Positions 55,733 to 63,903 of a DNA stretch of 64,000 bases are shown here, one piece after another. Source of the DNA: Halomonas litopenaei (lineage in GTDB: Bacteria; Pseudomonadota; Gammaproteobacteria; Pseudomonadales; Halomonadaceae); assembly GCF_003045775.1 (NCBI RefSeq), contig NZ_PXNS01000001.1, forward strand, positions 620,001 through 684,000, written 5' to 3'. A program made the translations under genes and the position numbers. Under the pieces are notes generated by a model. That model had not been told where the DNA came from, searched no databases, and saw nothing but the letters and a program-made list of their open reading frames with translations. Within the stretch, counting starts at the first letter, position 1. Each line of letters begins with the position of its first letter.

Positions 55733-56419
55733 TCAGGAACCAATCAACCGATCCGCCAACTTGCCGATATCGTCGACGCTATAGTCCGGTACCGGGACGC
55801 CGTCCGCCGGCAACATGGCGTTGTAGGGTCGTAGCACCAGTGCACCCTGCCAGCCGGCGGCCTGGGCGCCGATGGTATCCCACAGGTGGCAGGCAATCAG
55901 GCACAGTCTAGATGGCGGTGTCTGCATGGCCTCGGCGACCTGGGCGTAGGTGTCCGGCGCGGGCTTGAACTTTTTGACCTGGTCGACGCTGAACGAGCGC
56001 TCGAAATACTCGGCCAGTCCTGCCTTTTCCAGCGGCGTGGGGCCAGCGCCCGGTGCCGAGTTGGTCAGGGTGACCATGCGAAAGCCGGCCTGACGAAGCC
56101 GCTCGAGTGCCGGGGCCACGTCGGAGTGCGCCGGCATGGAGCCGATGCGCTCACCCAGTTCGTCGAGATCGTTCTGCTCGAGGGTGACCCCGTGAATCTC
56201 GGCGGTCATGCGCAGGGCGCCTGCGCCGAGTTGGCCGAAGGGCGTATAGAGACCCGACAGGGTCATCGACTGGGAGTAGAGGATCAGCTGGGCGAACCAT
56301 TCGCGCAGCATCGCCGGGTCGCCGAACAGCCGATCGAACAGCGGCTCAAGGTGGGTCAGGTCGAGCAACGTTTCGTTGACGTCGAAGACCAGCACGTCGG
56401 GGCGTTCTGGGGCAGTCAT
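55733..56419 (-). CDS. Haloacid dehalogenase type II-like HAD hydrolase
   Basis: A 228-aa HAD protein. The nucleophile motif VLVFDVNETLLDL is the typical form of (S)-2-haloacid dehalogenases, followed by MVTLTNSAPG (motif II), KKFKPAPDTY (motif III) and the ACHLWDTIGAQAAGW block, where dehalogenases usually have AAHxWDxxGA. The helical cap lies between. True dehalogenase activity cannot be told from a general phosphatase. I chose ATG at 56419, preceded by GGAGA on the minus strand. It stands between two hairpins, so it is probably transcribed alone. Confidence 0.85.
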   Translation of the reverse strand: MTAPERPDVLVFDVNETLLDLTHLEPLFDRLFGDPAMLREWFAQLILYSQSMTLSGLYTPFGQLGAGALRMTAEIHGVTLEQNDLDELGERIGSMPAHSDVAPALERLRQAGFRMVTLTNSAPGAGPTPLEKAGLAEYFERSFSVDQVKKFKPAPDTYAQVAEAMQTPPSRLCLIACHLWDTIGAQAAGWQGALVLRPYNAMLPADGVPVPDYSVDDIGKLADRLIGS

Positions 56420-56495
56420 GGCGTCTCCTTGATCGAGCCCGTCGCGATCGACGGGGCCTTCGGTGGCCTCGGCCAGGTACCACGACCAGGCACCA

Positions 56496-56524
56496 CGACA
56501 GGACGCCACAGTAGCGTCCTGTCG
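56496..56524 (-). terminator. Hairpin after the CMD-family gene
   Basis: A perfect 11-bp stem, CGACAGGACGC (56496-56506) with GCGTCCTGTCG (56514-56524), lies 13 bases past the stop of the CMD-family gene. No T-tract. Confidence 0.55.
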
Positions 56525-56536
56525 ATAGGGTGGTCG

Positions 56537-57091
56537 TTACTCGGCCTTCTTCCAGTCGAACTTGGCGAAGGGTTCGTCCACCGGGGTGTTGGCCAGGTGA
56601 TTGGTGTAGTTGCTCATGACCTTCTGGGACAGGGCCAGGATCACTTCGAGCACCTGGCGCTTAGTGTAGCCGGCGTCGAGGAAGGCCTGCACGGCGTCGT
56701 CATCGACGTTGCCACGTTCGCGCACGACCGACAGGGTGAAGGTACGCAGCGCTTCGAGGCGCTCGTTGGGCAGCGGGTCTTCGTTGCGCAGGGCGTCGGA
56801 GACGGCGTCATCCACTTCCATCTGCTTGGCGATGGCGGTGTGGGCCGGCACGCAGTAGTGACAGTTGTGCTCGACGTTGATGGTTTGCCACACCACGGTG
56901 GTTTCCTCGGCATCGAAGGAGGAATCCAGAAATAGCTGGTGCAGGCGCTGGTAGCCTTCCAGCAGGCCCGGTGCCTCGGCCATGACCGCGTGCAGGTTGG
57001 GGATCATGCCAAAGGCGTTGACCGAGTTGTCGAGCAGTGCCTGGCTCTCTTCGGGGGCGCTTTGCTTGTCGTGGAGGCTAAAGTCGGTCAT
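56537..57091 (-). CDS. Carboxymuconolactone decarboxylase/AhpD-family protein
   Basis: A 184-aa helical protein with the AhpD-type redox motif EHNCHYCVPAHT (Cys77, Cys80, His84), the site used by alkylhydroperoxidase-like members. The C-terminal half reads LALSQKVMSNYTNHLANTPVDEPFA, common in uncharacterised CMD proteins. The role is probably thiol-dependent removal of peroxides or other electrophiles. I chose ATG at 57091, with AGGAGA five bases upstream. It is divergent from a TetR regulator, and three matching palindromes lie in the shared gap, so the regulator very probably controls it. Confidence 0.85.
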   Translation of the reverse strand: MTDFSLHDKQSAPEESQALLDNSVNAFGMIPNLHAVMAEAPGLLEGYQRLHQLFLDSSFDAEETTVVWQTINVEHNCHYCVPAHTAIAKQMEVDDAVSDALRNEDPLPNERLEALRTFTLSVVRERGNVDDDAVQAFLDAGYTKRQVLEVILALSQKVMSNYTNHLANTPVDEPFAKFDWKKAE

Positions 57092-57177
57092 CGGGTTCTC
57101 CTGTGTGATGGCGCCTGTGGCAAGGCCGCAGACCGTTGCAGACCGGGGCGTTGCACGCGCCATTGATTCCGAATTTT

Positions 57178-57287
57178 TTGAGCGATTGCTCAAAATTGGC
57201 CGCCAGCAGGCCCTGCTGAAAGCCGTTCGGGCACACTCTAGCTATACCTGAGCGATCACTCAAGTTAAAATTTGAGCAGTTGCTCAA
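57178..57287. promoter_or_regulatory. Three TetR-type operators (TTGAGC-N4-GCTCAA)
   Basis: Palindromes TTGAGCGATTGCTCAA (57178-57193), CTGAGCGATCACTCAA (57248-57263) and TTGAGCAGTTGCTCAA (57272-57287) share one consensus. The second and third are centred 24 bases apart. They lie in the 236-bp divergent gap between the CMD-family gene and tetR and suggest a repressor that controls both. Confidence 0.75.
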
Positions 57288-57327
57288 TTTTCTGAAGGCC
57301 GTACCGGCCACGACACCGGACCCATCC

Positions 57328-57924
57328 ATGCCGCGCGCGACACTACACAACCGTCAGGATTCGCTTGAACGTGCCCTGCACCTGTTCTGGCAGAAGGGGT
57401 TCCACGCTACCTCGCTCAAGGACCTGGAACGCACCCTCGATATGCGGCCGGGCAGCATCTATGCCGCCTTCGGCAGCAAGGATGCGTTGTTTCAGGAGGC
57501 GCTGGAACGCTATGCCCGGCTCGGGCTGGTCGAGCTCGAGCGTACCCTGGCCGAGTACGACTCGCCCTTGGCGGGGCTGGCCGCCTACCTGCGCAAGCTG
57601 GGCTGTCTGCGGGACCAGGAGCTTCCCAGCCGGGCCTGCATGCTGGTGAAGAGCCTGCTGGAGTTGGGCGAGCGAGAGCAGGCGGCGCTGGGCAAGGCCG
57701 AGGCCTTGCTCGAGGCCATGGAAGCCGGCTTCGTCGAGCAGTTTCGCGCAGCCAAGGACGCCGGAGAGCTTGAGCCGAGCGCCGACCCGGTGCGCCTGGG
57801 ACGGCGGCTACAGGCCGAGGTGATGGGCCTTCGCGCCTACGCCCAGCGCGAGGTCGACAGCCAGGCGGTGCACGCCCTGGCCGACGATATGGCCCGCTCG
57901 ATCGAGGCACTGCGGCTTTCCTGA
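57328..57924 (+). CDS. TetR-family transcriptional repressor
   Basis: A 198-aa regulator. The N-terminal helix-turn-helix is typical: SLERALHLFWQKGFHATSLKDL, then MRPGSIYAAFGSKDALF. The C-terminal half is a helical ligand domain with RACMLVKSLLELG and a Leu/Ala-rich end, like the subgroup that responds to electrophiles or copper (AcuR/ComR/NemR-like). I chose ATG 57328; the ORF is open back to 57280, across the third operator, and the ribosome site is weak. It likely represses itself and the divergent CMD-family gene through the palindromes at 57178-57287. Confidence 0.88.
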   Translation: MPRATLHNRQDSLERALHLFWQKGFHATSLKDLERTLDMRPGSIYAAFGSKDALFQEALERYARLGLVELERTLAEYDSPLAGLAAYLRKLGCLRDQELPSRACMLVKSLLELGEREQAALGKAEALLEAMEAGFVEQFRAAKDAGELEPSADPVRLGRRLQAEVMGLRAYAQREVDSQAVHALADDMARSIEALRLS

Positions 57925-57968
57925 TAGCGGCCGCCTGTTCTGATGCACGTCCGCCAATGGTGGGCCGC

Positions 57969-58007
57969 CTGCCGAGTCCGACGTTGGTGCAACGCCAGAC
58001 TCGGCAG
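57969..58007. terminator. Bidirectional terminator hairpin between tetR and the RND pump gene
   Basis: CTGCCGAGTC (57969-57978) pairs with GACTCGGCAG (57998-58007); an inner GTTG/CAAC adds a second stem. It lies between the ends of two convergent genes. Confidence 0.65.
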
Positions 58008-58018
58008 CGGACAGGGCC

Positions 58019-61000
58019 TCAGGAGGCGGAGGGTGATGTCGCCTCGGGTGACGCGGTATCGCTATCGGTATCGCTATCGCTATCGCCTGAGCGTGGCCGG
58101 CGACGTTCCACCAGGCGACGCACGCCCACATAGAACAGCGGGGTCAGCAAGAGCCCGAACAGGGTCACCCCGATCATCCCGTAGAACACCGCCACGCCCA
58201 TCGCCTGACGCATTTCGCTACCCGCACCGGAGGCCAGCATCAGCGGGATGACGCCCGCGGTGAAGGCCACCGAGGTCATCAGGATCGGCCGCAGGCGCAG
58301 GCGGCAGGCGGTCAGCACGGCGTCCAGTCGCGACTGTCCCTGGCTCTGCTGCTCGCGGGCGAACTCCACCAGCAGGATGGCGTTCTTGCAGGCCAGCGCC
58401 ACCAGCACGATCAAGCCGATGCGGGTGAAGATGTTGTTGTCACCGCCGGTCAGCCACACACCGGCCATGGCCGACAGCAGCGTCATCGGCACGATCAGGA
58501 TGATCGAGAACGGTAGCGACCAGCTCTCGTACTGGGCCGCCAGCACCAGGAACACCAGCAGCACCACCAGCGGGAAGACGTAGATCATGGTGTTGCCCGC
58601 CAGCACCTGCTGGTAGGTGACCTCGGTCCACTCGTAGGCCACGCCGGCCGGCAGGGTGGTGGCCAGCACCTCCTCGATCGCCTGCTTGGCCTGGTCACTG
58701 GACATGCCCGGCGCCGGCGAGCCGTTGATGTCGGCGCTGACGAAGGTGTTGTAGTGCATGACCCGGTCCGGCCCGGTGGTCGGGCTGATCTCGACGAAGC
58801 TGCCCAGCGGGATCATCCGGCCGTCGTTGCTGCGCACCTTGAGCTGGCGGATGGCCTCGGCGTCCAGGCGGTATTCGGCGTCGGCCTGGGCGCGTACCTG
58901 ATAGGTCCGGCCGAAGCGGTTGATGTCGTTGACGTAGAGCGACCCCAGGTAGATCTGCAGGGTGTCGAACACCGCGTCCAGCGAGACATTCATCACCAGC
59001 GCCTGCTCGCGGTCCACCTCCACGTCGTACTGCGGCACCTGGATGCGATAGCTCGAGTAGACACCGGCCAGCCGCGGGTCCTGATTGGCGGCGCCGACCA
59101 CCGCCTGGGTCGCCTCGAACAGCCCGTCGAAGCCGACGTTGCCGCGGTCCTGCAGCTGCAGCTTGAAGCCCCCGGTGGTGCCGAGGCCAAGGATCGGCGG
59201 AGGCGGGAACACCGCCACGTAGGCCTCGTCGATCTGGGCGAACTGGGCATTGAGGCGGGCGGCGATGGCGCCGGCCGAAAGCTCCGGCGACTGGCGCTCG
59301 TCGAAGGGCGCAAGCGGGGTGAAGACGATGCCCGAGTTGGAGGCATTGACGAAGCCATTCACCGAAAGACCGGGGAAGGCCACGGTGTTGGCCACGCCCG
59401 GCGTTGCCAGGGCGATCTCCTGCATCTCGGCGAGCACCTCGCTGGTGCGCTCGAGGCTCGCGGCGTCGGGTAACTGGGCCATGGCCACCAGGTATTGCTT
59501 GTCCTGGGACGGAATGAAGCCGCCGGGGACCTCCTGAAACAGCTTGCCGGTGAGTCCCAGCAACGCCAGGTAGCCGAGACCGACGATCAGCCCGAAGCGC
59601 AGCAGGCGACGAATCAGCCCGGTGTAGCCCCGCGACATGGCAGCGAAGGCGCGGTTGAAGGGGGCGAACAGCCAGCGGCCGAACAGGGCGTCGATCAGCC
59701 GGGTCAGCCAGTCGGGCTTCGCCCCGTGGGGCTTGAGCAACAGCGCCGACAGCGCCGGTGACAGGGTCAGCGAGTTGAACGCCGAGATCAGCGTCGAGAT
59801 GGTGATGGTCAGCGCGAACTGCTGGTAGAACTGGCCGGTCAGACCGCTGATGAAGGCGGTCGGCACGAATACTGCGGTCAGCACCAGGGCGATGGCGATG
59901 ATCGGCCCGGTGACCTCGCTCATGGCGATGCGGGTGGCCTCATAGGGCGAGTGGCCGAGTTCGATATTGCGCTCGACGTTCTCCACCACCACGATGGCGT
60001 CGTCCACCACGATGCCGATGGCCAGCACCAGGCCGAACAGCGACAGCGTATTGATCGACACACCGATCAGCTGCATCACCGCGAAGGTGCCGATCAGCGA
60101 GACCGGCACCGCGATCAGCGGAATCAGCGATGCTCGCCAGGTCTGCAGGAACAGCACCACCACGACCACCACCAGCAGCACCGCCTCCAGCAGCGTATGC
60201 ACCACCGCCTCGATGGAGCCGCGCACGAACACCGTGGGGTCATAGACGATGTCGTAGTCGACGCCGTCGGGGAAGGACTCGGCGGCCTCGGCCATATAGT
60301 TGCGCACGCCGTCGGACAGGGCGATGGCGTTGGAGCCCGGACGCTGGAACACCGGCAAGGCCACCGCGTCCTTGCCGTCGAGCTGGGCGCGCAGGGCGTA
60401 CTGGTCGGCGCCGAGCTCCACCCGGGCGACGTCGCCCAGGCGGGTGATGCGGCCGTCGTCGTCCACCCGGATCACGATCTGGCGAAATTCTTCAGGCGAG
60501 GACAACCGTCCCTTGACGTTGAGCAGACGCTGGAACTGGCTTTCGCGCGGGGCCGGCTGGGCGCCCAGGCTGCCGGCGGCGACCTGCTGGTTCTGCTCAC
60601 GCAGCGCCGCCACCACGTCGCTGGCGCCGAGGCCCCGGGAGGCGATGGCGTCCGGGTCTAGCCACACCCGCATGGCGTACTCGCCGGCCCCAAACAGGCC
60701 GACGTCACCCACACCCTCGAGGCGTGCGATGTCGTCCTGCAGGTTCAGCCGCGCGAAGTTCGACAGCCATAGTTGGTCGTAGCGCCCATCCGGTGAGGTC
60801 AGGTGGACCACCATGGTCAGGTTGGGCGACGACTTCTCGGTGGTCACCCCCAGCGCCTGGACCTCCTGGGGCAGGCGAGGCGTGGCGCGGGCCACCCGGT
60901 TCTGGACGTTGACCTGGGCCTGGTCCAGGTCGGTGCCGAGGGCGAAGGTCACGGTCAGCGTCAGGTTGCCGTCGGCGGTGGACTGGGAGTCCATGTACAG

Positions 61001-61231
61001 CATGCCTTCGACCCCGGTGATCTCCTGCTCCAGCGGGGTGGCCACGGTCTTGGCGATGACCTCCGGATTGGCGCCGGGGTAGTTGGCCTTGACCACCACG
61101 GTGGGCGGCACCACCTCGGGGTATTCAGAGACCGGCAGCTTGAACAGCGCCAGGCTGCCAGCCACCACGATCAGGATCGACAGCACCGCAGCGAACACCG
61201 GGCGTCGGATAAAGAAGTTCGACAGGTTCAT
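58019..61231 (-). CDS. RND multidrug efflux transporter, MexF/OqxB type
   Basis: A 1070-aa inner-membrane proton-drug antiporter of the HAE-1 class, the pump of a tripartite system. The N-terminus FFIRRPVFAAVLSILIVVAG, the stretch LPVSEYPEVVPPTVVVKANY and the proton-relay aspartates in GIVVDDAIVVVENVERN in helix 4 are all present. Detailed wording in the first third is nearest to MexF/OqxB. The last twenty residues are an Asp-Ser/Thr repeat tail. It overlaps the adaptor gene by four bases. No outer-membrane channel gene is present, so it must use one from elsewhere. Confidence 0.93.
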   Translation of the reverse strand: MNLSNFFIRRPVFAAVLSILIVVAGSLALFKLPVSEYPEVVPPTVVVKANYPGANPEVIAKTVATPLEQEITGVEGMLYMDSQSTADGNLTLTVTFALGTDLDQAQVNVQNRVARATPRLPQEVQALGVTTEKSSPNLTMVVHLTSPDGRYDQLWLSNFARLNLQDDIARLEGVGDVGLFGAGEYAMRVWLDPDAIASRGLGASDVVAALREQNQQVAAGSLGAQPAPRESQFQRLLNVKGRLSSPEEFRQIVIRVDDDGRITRLGDVARVELGADQYALRAQLDGKDAVALPVFQRPGSNAIALSDGVRNYMAEAAESFPDGVDYDIVYDPTVFVRGSIEAVVHTLLEAVLLVVVVVVLFLQTWRASLIPLIAVPVSLIGTFAVMQLIGVSINTLSLFGLVLAIGIVVDDAIVVVENVERNIELGHSPYEATRIAMSEVTGPIIAIALVLTAVFVPTAFISGLTGQFYQQFALTITISTLISAFNSLTLSPALSALLLKPHGAKPDWLTRLIDALFGRWLFAPFNRAFAAMSRGYTGLIRRLLRFGLIVGLGYLALLGLTGKLFQEVPGGFIPSQDKQYLVAMAQLPDAASLERTSEVLAEMQEIALATPGVANTVAFPGLSVNGFVNASNSGIVFTPLAPFDERQSPELSAGAIAARLNAQFAQIDEAYVAVFPPPPILGLGTTGGFKLQLQDRGNVGFDGLFEATQAVVGAANQDPRLAGVYSSYRIQVPQYDVEVDREQALVMNVSLDAVFDTLQIYLGSLYVNDINRFGRTYQVRAQADAEYRLDAEAIRQLKVRSNDGRMIPLGSFVEISPTTGPDRVMHYNTFVSADINGSPAPGMSSDQAKQAIEEVLATTLPAGVAYEWTEVTYQQVLAGNTMIYVFPLVVLLVFLVLAAQYESWSLPFSIILIVPMTLLSAMAGVWLTGGDNNIFTRIGLIVLVALACKNAILLVEFAREQQSQGQSRLDAVLTACRLRLRPILMTSVAFTAGVIPLMLASGAGSEMRQAMGVAVFYGMIGVTLFGLLLTPLFYVGVRRLVERRRPRSGDSDSDTDSDTASPEATSPSAS
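58055..58084 (-). repeat. Hexamer repeat encoding an Asp-Ser/Thr tail
   Basis: Five consecutive units GATAGC or GATACC on the minus strand encode DSDSDTDSDT near the C-terminus of the RND transporter. Confidence 0.9.
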
Positions 61232-62751
61232 GTGCGCGCAGGCTCCTGATCGAGGTGCTTGGCGTCGGCGGCCAGCGTGCCCGCATCGCCAGTGGTGTCG
61301 TCCGGAGCGGCATCGGCAACCGGGCCGGGGACCAATTCAGAGACAGACGCAGTGGGGGAGCCGGGCGCGGCGTCGAGGCGTTCGGCCAGGCGACGGGTAC
61401 GCTCTCGCAGTTGCTCCAGCGGGGCGCGGTCGGGGCCGTCGACCAGCGCAGGAGAGATCGCCATGCCGGGGCCGAACTTCGAAGGACCGGCGGCGACCAC
61501 GGACTCACCGCCCTCGAGCCCTTCGCTGATCTCGCGCCAGGCCCCGAAGCGGGCGCCGGTGGTGACCTTGCGGTAGGCGAGTTTGCCCTGTTCGTCGGCG
61601 ACCAGTACAAAGTTGGCGTCGAGGTCGGTGCCAATGGCGCGGTCGGGCACCAGCACCCCATCGCGATGGCGGGCGGCAGCGATTCGCACCCGGGCGAAGG
61701 CGCCGGGGCGCAGCGAGGGATGCCCGGCGTCGAAGCGAGCGCGCACCCTCAGGGTGCCGGTGGCCTCATCGACCCGGTTGTCGATAAAGTCGAGCTCGCC
61801 CTGGTAGGCGAAGTCGTCCTGGCCGGCGAGCTGCAGTTCTACCGGCCAGCCCTGATCGGCGGTAATCTCGGCAAAGTCGCGGTTCCAGCTGCGCTCGTCG
61901 ATATCGAAGTAGGCGTCGACCTGGTCGGTGCTGACGATGGTGGTCAACACGCTCTGGCCGGCGCTGACCACGTTGCCCACCGTCAGGTCGGCGCGGGAGA
62001 CGCGACCGCTGATCGGCGCGCTGACCTCGGCGTGGGCCAGATCGAGACGAGCACTGTCGAGCTGTGCCTGCAGCGAGGCGACCTCGGCATTCTGGGCCTG
62101 GGCACTGGCGCGCCGGGCCTCGGCTTCCTCGCGGGCCATCAGGTTGCGCCCGACCAGCTGATTGGCACGGTTGGCCTCACCGTTGGCGCGGGCCAGCTCG
62201 GCCCGGCCCCTGGCAAGCCCCGCCTCCAGCTCACGCACCCGCGCCTCGAAGGGCGCCAGGTCCAGGCGCACCAGCGGTTGGCCCTGTTCGACCAGGGAGC
62301 CTTCCTCGAACAGGATCTCGGCCACCTGACCGGTGACCCGGGGGCGCAGGGTGACACGCTCGGGAGCCTCGAGGCGGGTGGTGTAGCGATACCAGTTCGA
62401 GACCGGCTGACGCACCGCCTGAACCACCTCGACCCGAGGCGCGGGCGCAGAGCCCGCGCCATCGGCAGCGTCACCCTGTCCTCCCTGGCCCTTGCCGGGT
62501 TGGCAGGCTGCCAGCAACAGCGCCAGGGCGGCGAGCCCCAGGCCACGGGCCAGGCGACGTATTGCACGAGGTGTCTTACGCGGTGCTGTACGACGTGCCG
62601 TGCGACTCGCCTTGCGATGTCCAGTGCGGCCAGCGCTATCGGCACCCCCTCGAGCAGGCTGGTCGTCAGACTGCGGTGGCGATACGGCAAGCGCAGGGGA
62701 GGGGGCAGGCGACACCACCTGGGGGTCGCACGGGGGGCGTTGGTCGGACAT
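61228..62751 (-). CDS. RND efflux periplasmic adaptor, lipoprotein, MexE/OqxA type
   Basis: A 507-aa membrane-fusion protein that links the RND pump to an outer-membrane channel. A lipobox LLAAC places the lipid anchor at Cys83. The body has the usual hairpin, lipoyl and beta-barrel parts: LRPRVTGQVAEILFEEGSLV, AEVSAPISGRVSRADLTVGN, VDAYFDIDERSW and VLVPDRAIGTDLDANFV. The N-terminus before the lipobox is about 60 residues longer than normal and Arg-rich (HRKASRTARRTAPRKTPRA). The start is ATG 62751, with AGGAG eight bases upstream; no better internal start was found. The C-terminal 60 residues are also low complexity. It overlaps the pump gene by four bases. Confidence 0.9.
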   Translation of the reverse strand: MSDQRPPCDPQVVSPAPSPALAVSPPQSDDQPARGGADSAGRTGHRKASRTARRTAPRKTPRAIRRLARGLGLAALALLLAACQPGKGQGGQGDAADGAGSAPAPRVEVVQAVRQPVSNWYRYTTRLEAPERVTLRPRVTGQVAEILFEEGSLVEQGQPLVRLDLAPFEARVRELEAGLARGRAELARANGEANRANQLVGRNLMAREEAEARRASAQAQNAEVASLQAQLDSARLDLAHAEVSAPISGRVSRADLTVGNVVSAGQSVLTTIVSTDQVDAYFDIDERSWNRDFAEITADQGWPVELQLAGQDDFAYQGELDFIDNRVDEATGTLRVRARFDAGHPSLRPGAFARVRIAAARHRDGVLVPDRAIGTDLDANFVLVADEQGKLAYRKVTTGARFGAWREISEGLEGGESVVAAGPSKFGPGMAISPALVDGPDRAPLEQLRERTRRLAERLDAAPGSPTASVSELVPGPVADAAPDDTTGDAGTLAADAKHLDQEPART

Positions 62752-62830
62752 CTGGCGACTCCTGAGCAAAAGGTTCGCCAGTGTAATCCTCGATTGAGGC
62801 TTGTATTAGACCGGTTGGTCGCACATTATT

Positions 62831-62851
62831 GATGCCAAATATGCACGCATC
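62831..62851. promoter_or_regulatory. LysR-type box candidate
   Basis: GATGC (62831-62835), eleven bases, GCATC (62847-62851): an inverted repeat with the N11 spacing typical of LysR-type regulators. It lies in the 130-bp divergent gap between the efflux adaptor and lysR. Confidence 0.4.
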
Positions 62852-62881
62852 TGTGCGCTTGTACCTTCTGTGGAGACCTTC

Positions 62882-63850
62882 ATGGACCAACCGAGTCGTC
62901 TGCTGCTGCTGGTCGATGTGGCCGAGCTTGGCAGCTTTTCCGAGGCCGCCAAGCGCCGCGAATTGGATCGCTCGGTGGTGTCCAAGCATATCGCGCGCCT
63001 CGAGCAGGAGCTGGGGGTGCGCCTGCTCAATCGCTCCACGCGCTCGCTGTCACTGACCCAGGCGGGGCAGGCCATGGTGCAGCAGGGGCGTGAGCTGCGT
63101 GACTGGATGTACCACACCCAGGCGCTGGCGGAGAACCTGCAGCAGATGCCGAGCGGACGGCTCAAGGTGAGCGCCCCGGGCATCCTCGGCCGCTGCCTGG
63201 GCTTCGAGGCCATGAGACGCTTTCGCCAGCACTATCCCGATGTGCAGGTGGACCTGCAGTTGGAAGAACGACGGGTCGACGTGATCGGTGAAGGCTATGA
63301 CCTGGTGCTGCGGGTCGGCGACCTGAAGGATTCCAATCTGGTGGCCTCGCCACTGGCGCCCAATCATCTGTTGATCGGCGCCAGTCCCGCCTTTATCGAG
63401 CGCCATGGTGAGCCACGAGACCTCGCCACCCTGGCCCGGCTGCCGGCGTTGACCTTCAGCTCACAGCAGTTCCAGCTCGACTATCTGCCTTACCTGGATG
63501 ACCAGGGGCGGGAGCAGAAGCTGCCGCTCAATAGCCAGGTGCGCACCAGCGAGGCCGAGGTGATCAAGCGTGGGGTGATGGAAGGCATGGGCATCGGGGT
63601 ACTGCCGGCCTTCGCCATGTACAACGAGGTCAGCGACGGACGCATCGTGCCGCTGATGACCGACCTGGCACTGCCGGAGTTCGGCGTCATCACGCTGCTC
63701 TATCCCCACCGCGAGATGCCGCTGCGTACCCGGCGCTTTATCGAGATTCTGCGCGAGATGGTCGGCTCGCCACCCCAGTGGGAGGCACGCATCCCCGGCT
63801 TTGCCGAAATGTACGGCAAGGGCGCTGGTGGGATGGGTCTGGCGTCCTGA
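62882..63850 (+). CDS. LysR-family transcriptional regulator
   Basis: A 322-aa regulator. The N-terminal winged helix-turn-helix reads LLLLVDVAELGSFSEAAKRR, then LDRSVVSKHIARLEQELGVRLLNRSTR. The effector domain runs from about residue 90 (GRLKVSAPGILGRCLGFEAM) and keeps the YDLVLRVGDL and GVMEGMGIGVLP segments. It belongs to the CrgA/AaeR-like group. I chose ATG 62882, with GGAG six bases upstream (62872-62875); GTG 62870 overlaps that site. Divergent placement suggests it controls the RND pump operon. Confidence 0.9.
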   Translation: MDQPSRLLLLVDVAELGSFSEAAKRRELDRSVVSKHIARLEQELGVRLLNRSTRSLSLTQAGQAMVQQGRELRDWMYHTQALAENLQQMPSGRLKVSAPGILGRCLGFEAMRRFRQHYPDVQVDLQLEERRVDVIGEGYDLVLRVGDLKDSNLVASPLAPNHLLIGASPAFIERHGEPRDLATLARLPALTFSSQQFQLDYLPYLDDQGREQKLPLNSQVRTSEAEVIKRGVMEGMGIGVLPAFAMYNEVSDGRIVPLMTDLALPEFGVITLLYPHREMPLRTRRFIEILREMVGSPPQWEARIPGFAEMYGKGAGGMGLAS

Positions 63851-63903
63851 GTGTGGCCAGGGTGATGAGCCGGCTGTTAGTCGCACGTCGCTGCAAGGTG
63901 AGC

